From Baffinella frigidus (taxonomy: Eukaryota; Cryptophyceae; Cryptomonadales; Baffinellaceae): a stretch of 12,030 nt of DNA. Shown here one piece after another: positions 1 through 6,382 of the stretch; the stretch's first letter is position 1, and every line of letters starts with the position of its first letter. The position numbers were made by a program, and so were the translations under genes. Below the pieces are notes generated by a model. The model ran no database searches. It was not told the DNA's origin and was given only the letters and a program-made list of their open reading frames with translations. The stretch covers positions 78,751 to 90,780 of the forward strand of contig MU647035.1 of the NCBI GenBank assembly GCA_026770585.1, in the 5' to 3' direction.

Positions 1-57
1 CCCCCTCTCTATTTCTCTCTTTATCGGCATTAATCAAGGTCTCTCTCTCTCTGTCAG

Positions 58-117
58 GTTGGCGGCACGTTCCAGAGTCCCATTCAAGTGGCGCGGGGAA
101 TAATAGAGGCGGACGGG
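58..117 (+). CDS. Mitochondrial carrier (SLC25) exon, matrix-helix segment
   Basis: This 20-codon exon follows a strong pyrimidine tract and CAG acceptor (positions 1-57, CT-rich) and precedes a GTAACA donor at 118. It reads GTFQSPIQVARGIIEADG after two leading residues. That fits the matrix helix between an odd and an even membrane helix of mitochondrial carriers, which usually ends in E-x-G before the aromatic-R-G motif. It starts and ends in phase 0. Family assignment rests mainly on the downstream exons, which follow in the order expected for a carrier. These proteins exchange metabolites across the mitochondrial inner membrane; the substrate cannot be read here. The gene's 5' part lies outside the window. 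Confidence 0.6.
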
Positions 118-123
118 GTAACA

Positions 124-296
124 CCCAATCCATAAACCCTAAACCCTAAACCCTAAACCCTGAACTCTAAGCCATACACCCTCCTCCCTAATCCCTAATC
201 CCTAAATCCTAAATCCCAAACCCCAAAGCCCAAACTCCCACCCCAACCCCCTACCCTAAACCCTAAACCCTAAAGCCAAACCCCTCATCTCTAAAC
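124..296 (+). repeat. Degenerate telomere-like array (CCCTAAA type)
   Basis: Runs of CCCTAAA with variants such as CCCTAAT, CCCCAAA and CCCTGAA begin within ten bases of the carrier exon donor. The C-rich strand is the sense strand of that gene. The array is too degenerate and too internal to be a chromosome end. Confidence 0.85.
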
Positions 297-324
297 CCTC
301 AACCTCAAACAGGCAAGAGGACTG

Positions 325-850
325 TGGCGAGGGATGGGGGCGCACCTCGTTGAAACTTCATATTTGAATATTAATATTATATTTGAATTAATTTTGCGGA
401 GCAGTAAACCCCCCTGCCCTTGAACCCCAAGCCCTGAATCCGAACCCCAAACAGGCAAGAGGGCTCTGGCGGGGGATGGGAGCGCATCTTGTCGCGTTCG
501 TACCCCAGGCTGCGGTCTGACCCTAACCGGGACCGTCTTTATAACTTTTATATTGGAGGTACGCATTTAAAACTTTTATATTGGAGGTACGCATTTAAAA
601 CTTTTATATTGGAGGTATGCATTTAAACATTTATATCGGAGGTTTGCGTGGCCCTGAAATTGCACCCGTCGTGAGTCTCGTATGAAAACAGATTTAATTC
701 AAACGTCTTTTTTGCTATTTTGAAGGGGGTTTGAGCCATGGCAAAGCTGTGTCGAGGCTACGAGAGGGATGGGGGCGCATCTTGTCGCGTTCGTGCCTCA
801 GGCTGCGGTGTCACCCTGACCGGCAACCTCTTTAAAACTTTTTATTTGAA
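325..850 (+). repeat. Three dispersed copies of a roughly 100-bp unit
   Basis: Related segments are anchored on the shared GGGATGGG at 331, 473 and 766. The second and third share a long near-identical stretch (GCGCATCTTGTCGCGTTCG, then CAGGCTGCGGT) followed by AT-rich sequence with TTTATA or TTTGAATA. The first shares the leading AACAGGCAAGAGG and the AT-rich tail. No coding signal is seen. Confidence 0.7.
543..654 (+). repeat. 28-bp tandem repeat, about four copies
   Basis: The unit contains AACTTTTATATTGGAGGT followed by ACGCATTT. Copies start at 543, 571, 599 and about 627. The first two are identical, the third differs by one base and the fourth is diverged, so decay increases in one direction. 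Confidence 0.9.
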
Positions 851-1062
851 TATCGCAGAGCCGTAGAATTACATATTTGTATAAGTGCAAATTTGCAGAC
901 AATTATCAACCGCAAAACCTGGATTTATTTGCGTGTTACTTAGTTATTCAGAATTGTTCGGTACGACGACATTTCATTGACCGACGTTTCGACCAGTTTG
1001 ATGGCGAAATGGCCTTTGAAGCCCACCACGCCAGAAGGCTCGAGGGTAATGACTGTCTTATC

Positions 1063-1080
1063 TTAGCCAGATCTGGCTAA
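1063..1080. repeat. Perfect 18-bp palindrome
   Basis: TTAGCCAGATCTGGCTAA equals its own reverse complement. It may be the remnant of a foldback element or a dimer binding site; nothing around it decides this. Confidence 0.7.
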
Positions 1081-1125
1081 AATGACTTTAGAATCCTTCG
1101 CGTTTCCGCTGAAAGGTGCAAAAAG

Positions 1126-1160
1126 TGGATGTTTCGAGCCCTATGGCGTGGCATTGTTTG
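1126..1160 (+). CDS. Probable carrier exon with the aromatic-R-G motif
   Basis: After an AG at 1124-1125 the sequence reads WMFRALWRGIV and then meets a GTGAGG donor at 1161. The [FWY]RG motif after E-x-G is a family hallmark, and the phase 0 start joins in frame to the exon ending at 117. The donor leaves phase 2 while the next clear exon (1319) starts in phase 0. Roughly a dozen residues between RGIV and the WWGIYE segment are not accounted for. A short stretch after 1195 would read CSLIYL before running into telomere-like repeat, but an intron of only 35 bases would be needed. Either a microexon is hidden, the exon was eroded by repeat, or the gene is broken. Confidence 0.35.
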
Positions 1161-1212
1161 GTGAGGCGCCGAAACCCGTATGTATATGCAAGAAGTTCCC
1201 TGATTTACCTGA

Positions 1213-1310
1213 AACCCCAAACCCTGAACCCTGAACCTTGGACCCTAAACCCCAAACCCCAAACCCCAAACCTCAAACCCCAAACCCCAAACCCAAACCC
1301 CAAACCCTCA
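1213..1310 (+). repeat. Telomere-like array, mainly CCCCAAA
   Basis: CCCTGAA, CCCTAAA and then mostly CCCCAAA heptamers run up to the acceptor at 1317-1318. Their in-frame reading gives NPKPQ-type peptides, which is a by-product of the repeat. Confidence 0.85.
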
Positions 1311-1318
1311 TTCCGTAG

Positions 1319-1365
1319 GTGTGGTGGGGGATCTACGAGCAATCCAAGAAATTCCTCGTTAAGCG
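1319..1365 (+). CDS. Mitochondrial carrier exon, even helix and YE..K segment
   Basis: It follows the acceptor CCGTAG and ends at the donor GTGCGT (1366). It encodes VWWGIYEQSKKFLVK plus two bases. VWWGIYEQSK is characteristic of the end of an even membrane helix in SLC25 carriers, where an aromatic pair is followed by Y-E-x-x-K. The two leftover bases join with the first base at 1650 to give an Arg codon and an open frame, so this splice is supported by phase as well as by family order. Confidence 0.7.
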
Positions 1366-1649
1366 GTGCGTCCTGCCCCCAAACCCTAAACCCTAAACCA
1401 TTCTGCCACCCACACAGCGGACTTCGACGGGATTTTGAATAACCCCTAAGCGATAAGACCTAGGACCCTACGGTAGGCAACCCGTAGGGGCATAGGGGGG
1501 TTCCTACAGATAAGGTAACGGAAACTCGGGCACTGAGTGCCCGAAAATCCCTTCGTAGCCCTCTGGGTGGCTGAGGGATGCCCAGTTGACTTCATGGACG
1601 AAAGTGGATCCCCCTCGATCTCGTTTCTGACGCTTGGATCTCTTCTCAG
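1366..1649 (+). other. Carrier intron with telomere-like heptamers and a foldback remnant
   Basis: The 284-bp intron runs from GTGCGT to TCTTCTCAG. Its 5' end carries CCCTAAACCCTAAACC. A competing acceptor, CACACAG at 1411-1417, would add only eight codons (GLRRDFE and a stop after the shared Arg) and truncate the protein. The middle holds CCTACGGTAGGC and CCGTAGGGG, which resemble the core of the foldback at 2229-2377. A perfect hairpin follows: TCGGGCAC (1526-1533), loop TGA, GTGCCCGA (1537-1544). Confidence 0.6.
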
Positions 1650-1749
1650 GGTTCCGGAGTCAGCAAACGGGGTCCCGGTGCATCTCGCTTCAGGAATATC
1701 CGCCGGGGTGGTCAACGCAATCGTGTCGAACCCCCTGGACATCATGAAG
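1650..1749 (+). CDS. Mitochondrial carrier exon with signature P-x-D-x-x-K
   Basis: Bounded by TTCTCAG and AAG|GTCTCT, the exon encodes VPESANGVPVHLASG followed by ISAGVVNAIVS and NPLDIMK. The G-x-x-A-G-x-x-x-x-x-x-x-x-P-L-D-x-x-K layout is the hallmark of an odd-numbered carrier helix: Pro kinks the helix, and Asp and Lys form the matrix salt-bridge network. It splices in frame to the exon ending at 1365. No convincing continuation (the usual x-R-x-Q stretch) follows inside the window; instead three decayed copies of this exon appear. The gene therefore continues further away or is a truncated relic. Confidence 0.8.
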
Positions 1750-1877
1750 GTCTCTTTCTTGTCTCACTCATGAGTCTATTCGCTCTCACCAGTTGGGTGG
1801 GCCCGGGGTCTTTTTCGGCGTAAAGTTGACGAATTTGTGCCAGAAATCCAGCGTGTCAACTTGAGGATAGTCCGTGA

Positions 1878-1961
1878 AACGGGGTGCCGGTGCATCTCGC
1901 TTCACGGATATCCGCCGGGGTGGTCAACGCGATCGTCTCGAACCCCCAGGATATCATGAAG
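1878..1961 (+). pseudogene. Tandem pseudo-exon copy 2 of the carrier signature exon
   Basis: This copy has the same 84-bp length as 1666-1749, and its 28 codons stay open. Two key residues differ: the ASG glycine is now Arg, and the signature leucine is Gln (NPQDIMK). The bases upstream (ATAGTCCGTG) no longer form an acceptor. A GTCTATTTC donor-like end and the following TTGTCTCA and CTCACCAG sequence are also duplicated, so intron and exon were copied together. The offset from copy 1 is 212 bp. Confidence 0.75.
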
Positions 1962-2083
1962 GTCTATTTCTTGTCTCAAGAGTCTATTCGCTCTCACCAG
2001 TTTGGCGATCCGGAGCTCTTTTGGATCTAAAGTTGACGGATTTGTACCGCGGTCTCGGACTGTCAACTTGAGGATAGTCCGTG

Positions 2084-2150
2084 AACCGGGGTGCCGGTGC
2101 ATCGTGGCCGGGGTTGTCAACGCCGTCAGACCCCCATGGATATCATGAAT
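2084..2150 (+). pseudogene. Tandem pseudo-exon copy 3, with deletions
   Basis: Exon homology is clear at both ends (GGGGTGCCGGTGCATC and GATATCATGAAT), but two internal stretches are deleted relative to copy 2 and the terminal Lys codon is AAT. The frame is broken. The flank again ends in the GTCTATTTCTTGTCTCATGAG intron sequence. Confidence 0.7.
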
Positions 2151-2228
2151 GTCTATTTCTTGTCTCATGAGTCGATTTGGGCTCACCAATTTGGTGATCC
2201 CAGGCTCTTTTGCGCTGCAAAGTTCATA

Positions 2229-2377
2229 GGGTAACGTCCTGAAAACCGGGTAGTTAAAGCCTACGGTAGGCCGTAGGGGCCTAGGGGGGGTCCTATGAAA
2301 CAGTAGGTCCTAGGGTCCCTACGGCCTACCGTAGGCAATACCGTAGGCCTAACTACCCGGTTTTCAGGACGTTGCCC
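2229..2377. mobile_element. Foldback (MITE-like) element, family C
   Basis: The ends are inverted repeats: AACGTCCTGAAAACCGGGTA on the left matches the reverse complement of the right end (TACCCGGTTTTCAGGACGTT). Inner arms with CCTACGGTAGGC continue the pairing, giving a palindrome of about 149 bp with a short centre. It interrupts the tandem carrier pseudo-exon unit after AAAGTTCA, so it came after the duplication. No coding capacity is present; if mobile, it would depend on another element's transposase. Confidence 0.75.
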
Positions 2378-2448
2378 TTAAAGTGGACAAATTAAAGTTG
2401 ACAAATTTGCACCGCGATCTCCGCATGTCAACTTCAACCTAGACCGGT

Positions 2449-2514
2449 CAACCCGAGTGAGGCTGCCGGGGTGGTCAACTCAGCCGTGACGAACCCCCTG
2501 TGGGCTCTAATGAA
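2449..2514 (+). pseudogene. Tandem pseudo-exon copy 4, most diverged
   Basis: Recognisable parts are GCCGGGGTGGTCAAC, a stretch matching SNPLD at the DNA level (GACGAACCCCCTGTGG) and ATGAATG at the end. The signature Asp-x-x-Lys is lost. It is separated from copy 3 by the foldback element at 2229-2377. Confidence 0.55.
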
Positions 2515-2526
2515 TGTTGCAGACCA

Positions 2527-2670
2527 TTCACGAGAGAATACTAATGTTCCATCTGTGTCCCTGTAACATCGAAAAACGAAAGTGAGGGGCTTACCCCGAA
2601 TACAGTCGACCTAACGGCCCGAGGCGTGTTCGTCCTGGATTATGTCCTCACAGGAAGGCGGTTGGAGCAG
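2527..2670. other. Unassigned sequence
   Basis: No open frame of note, repeat or recognisable motif is seen between the last pseudo-exon and the next palindrome. Confidence 0.5.
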
Positions 2671-2861
2671 GTAGAGCGTTGGCGGTAATTGTTGTCCGTT
2701 TTGGACTTGCGGTTTTCCCGTTTTCCAATTTTGATTTGTACCAGAAGTGTCCATTTAAAGTTCGTAAAACATTTTAAACGGACACTTCTGGTACAAATCA
2801 AAACCGGGAAACGGGAAAACCGTATGTCCAAAACGGACAACAATTACCGCAAACGCTCTAC
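2671..2861. mobile_element. Large palindrome with arms of about 90 bp
   Basis: The left arm begins GTAGAGCGTTGGCGGTAATT and the right arm ends AATTACCGCAAACGCTCTAC. Pairing continues through GTCCGTTTTGGAC, GGTTTTCCCG and TTTGTACCAGAAGTGTCC to a centre near 2766. Roughly nine mismatches spread over the arms indicate some age. The arms give mirror open frames on both strands, which I treat as by-products. It sits at the left border of the following tandem repeat. Confidence 0.85.
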
Positions 2862-3690
2862 ACTCGTCACCACGGTTTAAATTTATAATGCTCTGGTCAA
2901 GAACAATATTTACGGTTTGCATAAGAAAGGTCCCTCTTCGGGTGTAACCCTCTCTAGCACAAGAGGGTGCAGTGTCAGATCGGCGCAAATTGAAAATGCT
3001 CCGGTACGAATTTGTAATCTTGTGGTACGAATTTATAATGCTCTGGTACACAACGACATGTACGACGAGTTAAAAAGGTCTCTTGGATGAGCAGGTGAGG
3101 GTGCAGTGCCAGATCGGAGCAGACGGGGGGCGATGTCCTGCAACCTCTCAAAGCGAAAAGGCGTTTAGCTACAAATCGATGATCGATTCTATACCCGTCA
3201 CCGCGGTGTAAATTCACAATGCTCCTGTACGAATTTGTAAGGTTCTGGTACGAATTTATAATGCTCTGGTACACAACGACATGTACGGTGAGTTGAAAAG
3301 GTCTCTTGGATGAGCAGGTGAGGGTGCAGTGCCAGATCGGCGCTGACGGGGGCGCGTTCCGCACTATCGCAAATATGCTCCGCACCGCCTCCGCGTTGCA
3401 AATTTAAAATGCGCCGGTACGAATTTATAATCTTCTGGTACGAATTTATAATGCTCTGGTACACAACGACATTTAAAAAAGTCTCTTGGATGCGCAGGTG
3501 AGGGTGCAATGCCAGATAGGCGCTGACGGGGGGGCGTTCCGCACTATCGCAAATATGCTCCGTACCGAAGGTCCACACCCGAGACCATGAACCATAAACT
3601 CTGAACTGTTAACCCTAAGATGGGGTCAGAACTCGTAACCCTAAGATGGGGGGGCGTTCCGCACCATCGCAAATATGCTCCGCACCGAAG
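2862..3690 (+). repeat. Satellite-like tandem repeat, about 150-220 bp unit
   Basis: The anchor sequence around GAGGGTGCAGTGCCAGATCGG recurs near 2965, 3105, 3327 and 3507. A second anchor (CGTTCCGCACTATCGCAAATATGC) recurs near 3354, 3535 and 3655. Inside the unit lies a 21-bp subrepeat built on GGTACGAATTTATAAT. Spacing varies, so units have gained and lost pieces. Three of the four units keep CAGGTGAGGGTGC, which looks like a splice donor. No credible coding frame is present. Confidence 0.8.
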
Positions 3691-3762
3691 GTATAAATCT
3701 GAAACCCGAAACTCTAGACCCTGATTGCGGACAGTCCTTGCGCACCGAGGGTCTACTACCTA

Positions 3763-3892
3763 AACCCTAAACCATGAGCAATAAACCATGAGCCATAAAC
3801 CATAAACCATAAACCATAAACTATAAGCCATAAACCATAAACTATATGCCATAAACCATGAACCATAAACCATAAACCATAAACCATAAACC
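3763..3892 (+). repeat. Telomere-like array homogenised to CCATAAA
   Basis: Most heptamers are CCATAAA, with CCATGAG, CTATAAG and CTATATG variants. Each differs from CCCTAAA by one to a few bases and the heptamer phase is kept. Confidence 0.85.
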
Positions 3893-4190
3893 CCGAACCC
3901 CAAACCCCAAACCCCAAACCTCAAACCCCAGACCCCAAACCCCAAACTCCAAACCCTAAACCCCAAACCCTAAACCCCAAACCCCAAACACTAAATCCCA
4001 AACACGAAACCCGAAACCCTTCACTACACCTGCAACCCTACACCCTAAACCCCAAACCCCAAACCCCAAACCCCAAACCCCCAACCCCAAACACCAAATC
4101 CCAAACACTAAACCCGAAACCCTTCAGTACACCCGCAACCCTACACCCTAAACCCCAAACCCCAAATCCCAAACCCAAACCCCAAACCCC
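3893..4190 (+). repeat. Telomere-like array (CCCCAAA) with a 103-bp superimposed repeat
   Basis: CCCCAAA and CCCTAAA heptamers dominate. A larger unit containing CGAAACCCTTCACTACACC, then TGCAACCCTACACCC, at about 4010 recurs with few changes 103 bp later at about 4113. Small heptamers therefore expanded first and a larger block was then duplicated. Confidence 0.8.
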
Positions 4191-4430
4191 AGGTTTCGCG
4201 TCCATCGGGAAGGGCCTCGCGCCGAAGATCTCGATGGCTGTACCTATGTCACCAACGAAAATCACTGCCCAAATTTCACCAAAAATCACACGAAAATTCA
4301 AATATTCACTCTCAGATTTCAAAGTTCCCCTGCAGAGTCCAAATTTCGTGTGCCACTGCAGGTCTGGCGTCACTCGGGAAGGGTCTGGCGCCCAAGATCT
4401 GGATGGCCGTGCCTGTGTCTGCGCTCTCGT
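4191..4430 (+). repeat. Diverged 65-bp direct duplication, 169 bp apart
   Basis: The segment 4191-4256 (AGGTTTCGCGTCCATCGGGA onward, through GAAGATCTCGATGGC) matches 4360-4425 (AGGTCTGGCGTCACTCGGGA, through CAAGATCTGGATGGC). The AT-richer spacer 4257-4359 has no repeat partner. Possible exon remnants were considered, but no family is recognised. Confidence 0.65.
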
Positions 4431-4450
4431 CGGTGAGATTCCCTACACCC

Positions 4451-4579
4451 CATACCCTGGACCCTGGACCCTGGACCCTGCTGTACCCTGGACCCTTGAC
4501 CCTGTACCCTGTACCCTGTACCCTGTACCCTGTACCCTGTACCCTGTACCCTGTACCCTGTACCCTGTACCCTGCACCC
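4451..4579 (+). repeat. Telomere-like array homogenised to ACCCTGT / ACCCTGG
   Basis: The array begins with CCCTGGA units and then becomes a nearly perfect run of ACCCTGT (about 4498-4573, ten or more units). The period is 7 throughout, as in the flanking telomere-like arrays. Confidence 0.9.
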
Positions 4580-4708
4580 TATCCTAAACCCCAAACCCCA
4601 GACCCCAAACCCCAAACTCCAAACCCCAAACCCCAAACCCCAAACCCCAAACCCCAAACCCCAAACCCCAAACCCCAAACCCCAAACCCCAAACCCCAAA
4701 CCCAACCT
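4580..4708 (+). repeat. Telomere-like array homogenised to CCCCAAA
   Basis: A nearly perfect run of AAACCCC (about a dozen uninterrupted units from 4620) abuts the ACCCTGT block. The sharp change of variant at about 4580 argues for local expansion rather than random drift. Confidence 0.9.
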
Positions 4709-4898
4709 CAGGTGAGTTACGAGATGATTATGACCCTGTCGCGCACAAGCCCAGTCGAAGACCCACCCTCCAAAGGCCCAGTTTCGTCCGTGTTAGGGGT
4801 ACAGGGGTTGGGGGTTAGTGGCCTACGGGGTGAGCGGTTGGCACCCTAGAACCTACCCCCCGGCGATGAAACGTCCGGCCCTGTGTCGCCCTGGTTTG

Positions 4899-4955
4899 GG
4901 GGGTACCTCGCTCGTAAGGAGCGCCGTCCCCCCCTTAGGACCATAGTAGGGCTAT
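4899..4955. mobile_element. Foldback family A, solo left half
   Basis: GGGTACCTCGCTCGTAAGGA followed by a C run and TAGGACCATAG matches the left arm of family A. No matching right arm (GAGCGAGGTACCCC) follows, so this is a truncated copy. Confidence 0.6.
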
Positions 4956-5029
4956 AGGTACTATACGTACAGGCCTACTGTCGACGATACGCCCCGCCTA
5001 GTGTCGGCCGGGTTAGGGGTACATGTACA

Positions 5030-5215
5030 CGGGTACCTCGCTCATAAGAAGGCGCTCCCCACCAGGACCCTACAGTAGGCATATCCCTTAAGTGGCCAGG
5101 GGGTCATATGTGACCGCCCATAGGTCCTAGGCTTCTACGTATGCCCTACGGTAGGAGCGTATTGGCTACTGGCCACTGAAGGGATAGCCCTACAGTGGTC
5201 CTGAACCTGTGGATT
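5030..5215. mobile_element. Foldback family A copy with a family B element inside
   Basis: The left arm, GGGTACCTCGCTCATAAGAA, starts at 5031 and runs to CCTACAGTAGGC. A full family B element (5082-5186) interrupts it. The A core resumes as CCCTACAGTGGTCCT, but the outer right arm is missing. Confidence 0.6.
5082..5186. mobile_element. Foldback family B, complete copy (105 bp)
   Basis: Ends are TATCCCTTAAGTGGCCA and TGGCCACTGAAGGGATA. Inside are GTCATATGTGAC, AGGTCCTAGG and CCCTACGGTAGG. It has the same length as the copy at 7262-7366. The TA at each end suggests insertion at TA dinucleotides, as in Tc1/mariner-derived MITEs; that is inference. Confidence 0.8.
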
Positions 5216-5331
5216 AGACGCCCGGCCCTGTGTCGGCCGGGTGAGGGGTACAGGGGGTATGGGGTTAGGACCCTACGGGGTAAGGTTACGAGTTAGCACC
5301 CTAACCCTTAACCCCCGGTTCGTGTCAAGGG

Positions 5332-5444
5332 TTGTCTGGCTCTTAAGAAGGCGCACCCCCCCCCGATAGGACCACCGTAGGGAATAGGCCTACTGTAGGG
5401 TCCGAGGGGGGGGGGGGGCTCCTTATGAGCGAGGTACCCCTGTA
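5332..5444. mobile_element. Foldback family A, nearly complete copy
   Basis: The left end is diverged (GGCTCTTAAGAAGGCGC then a C run). The right end is intact: a G run, CCTTATGAGCGAGGTACCCC and TGTA. The core carries TAGGACCACCGTAGG and CCTACTGTAGGGTCC. The G run at 5405-5418 is 14 bases long. Confidence 0.7.
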
Positions 5445-5607
5445 GGGGTTGGGGGTTAGGGGTTAGGACCCTAAACCCCAACCCCCGGTTTGTGTAGAGT
5501 GCGCAATGTGACCACTCTTGAGGCCCTGCTTAAGTATGGTCTCCGTGGGGGGTATGCATGGGCAGCCGTGTTGCCATTTAGGTCCTTTAGGTTGTGATAA
5601 CTCCCAA

Positions 5608-5816
5608 CATCCCTTGAGTGGCGAGGCGGTCAAAATTGACCGCCAAGAGGTCCTCGGCAGGTCCTAGGGCCCTACAGGGATACTCCGCTCATAAGAAACT
5701 GCCCCCCCCCCCTAGGACCACCATAGGACCCTAGGCATGGTCCTACTGTACATGTAGGGTCCTAGGGGGGGTTGGTTTCTTATGAGCGAGGTGCCCCTGA
5801 ACTGGCCACTGGAATA
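5608..5816. mobile_element. Foldback family B copy split by a family A element
   Basis: The left B arm (CATCCCTTGAGTGGCGAGG, then TCAAAATTGACCGCC, AGGTCCT) starts near 5608. The right B arm (CTGGCCACTGGAATA) ends at 5816. Between them sits a full family A element. This is the opposite order of nesting from 5030-5215. Confidence 0.7.
5673..5800. mobile_element. Foldback family A, nested in family B
   Basis: The arms are TACAGGGATACTCCGCTCAT, AAGAAACTG and a C run on the left, and a G run, TTTCTTATGAGCGAGGTGCC and CCTG on the right. The core reads TAGGACCACCATAGG and GTAGGGTCCTAGG. Confidence 0.75.
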
Positions 5817-5953
5817 GGCGGACACCTTCCCCTTCCGTGAGGGGAAATGAATCCCACGTAGTAAGAGTCGTGTTAATAAAGGTCTCTCTGGGGGAAGATG
5901 TGTTCCGAAAGGAAGCATGGCCTTTCTACAGAACAAGTTCCGGTGCCCGCCTA

Positions 5954-5985
5954 TGTTGGGAGCTCGAAGAACCTAAAGGACCTAA
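5954..5985 (+). repeat. 32-bp arm inverted relative to 7093-7124
   Basis: TGTTGGGAGCTCGAAGAACC and the next 12 bases match the reverse complement of 7093-7124 at 30 of 32 positions. A diverged third copy lies at about 5577-5607. The two good copies bracket the densest cluster of family A elements. Confidence 0.75.
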
Positions 5986-6023
5986 AGGGGGGGACGTGCG
6001 CTCCGGGCGCCAGCGACTTGTAG

Positions 6024-6145
6024 TACAGGGGTACCTCGCTCATAAGAAACCGCCTCCTCCTAGGACCCTACAGTAGGCCTGTGCGTAGGGCCCTATGCTG
6101 GTCATGGGGGGGGGGGTGTTTTCTTATGAGCGAGGTACCCCTGTA
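6024..6145. mobile_element. Foldback family A, tandem copy 1 of 3
   Basis: Bounded by TA at both ends. The left arm is CAGGGGTACCTCGCTCATAA and the right arm mirrors it as TTATGAGCGAGGTACCCCTG. The inner arm is C-rich or G-rich and the core contains CCTACAGTAGG. Confidence 0.85.
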
Positions 6146-6262
6146 CAGGGGTACCTCGCTCATGAGGACCCCCCCCCCCCCAGGACCACCTTAAGGCCAT
6201 AGATAGGCCTACGGTAGGGTCCTAGGGGGGTGCGCCCCCCTCATGAGCGAGGTAACCCTTTA
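6144..6262. mobile_element. Foldback family A, tandem copy 2 of 3
   Basis: It starts at the TA that ends copy 1. The arms are CAGGGGTACCTCGCTCATGA and TCATGAGCGAGGTAACCCTT, with shorter inner arms and a 13-C run. No spacer separates it from its neighbours. Confidence 0.8.
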
Positions 6263-6382
6263 CAGGGGTACCTCGCTCATAAGAAATCGCCCCCCCTCCT
6301 AGGACCACCATAGGGCCCTAGGGATAGGCCTACTGTAGGGTCCTAGGGAGAGGCAGTTTCTTCTGAGCGAGGTACCCGTGTG
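6261..6382. mobile_element. Foldback family A, tandem copy 3 of 3
   Basis: It begins at the TA shared with copy 2. The left arm is CAGGGGTACCTCGCTCATAA. The right arm is slightly decayed (TTCTTCTGAGCGAGGTACCC then GTGTG). Confidence 0.8.

Larger units (their letters stand above)
118..1125 (+). other. Carrier intron (or introns) rich in telomere-like and other repeats
   Basis: The stretch begins at the GTAACA donor and ends before the next exon-like segment. It holds a CCCTAAA array, three related copies of a roughly 100-bp sequence, a 28-bp tandem repeat and an 18-bp perfect palindrome. Positions 877-1080 stay open for 67 codons on + but begin with TTG, resemble nothing I know and end inside the palindrome, so I do not call a gene there. 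Confidence 0.5.
4796..5498 (+). repeat. Three related G-rich segments
   Basis: GGGGTACAGGGG followed by GGGTTAG, CCTACGGGGT, GCACCCTA and CCCCCGG starts near 4796 and again near 5245. A shorter version lies at 5437-5490. CCGGCCCTGTGTCG recurs at 4876 and 5221. Foldback elements have inserted between and into these copies. No coding frame is supported. Confidence 0.6.

Noticed and set aside
124-296. A true telomere or chromosome end
   Set aside because: The array is short, degenerate and flanked on both sides by exons; similar arrays in both orientations occur throughout the window.
877-1080. 67-codon open frame as a small gene
   Set aside because: It begins with TTG, has no recognisable domain, ends within an 18-bp palindrome and lies in a presumed intron.
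1116-1442. Open frame rich in NPKPQT-type peptides as a proline-rich protein
   Set aside because: The peptide is the translation of CCCCAAA and CCCTAAA heptamers; the same happens at 4403-4849 and in mirror form (GFGVWGL) on the minus strand at 3760-3966, 4038-4373 and 4370-4705.
2862-3690. CRISPR array
   Set aside because: Units are 150-220 bp and whole units repeat, including what would be spacers; the surroundings are clearly eukaryotic.
4191-4430. Duplicated coding exon (EDLDG- or QDLDGRA-like reading)
   Set aside because: The two copies do not keep one common open frame with matching splice sites, and no family is recognised; it is recorded only as a duplication.
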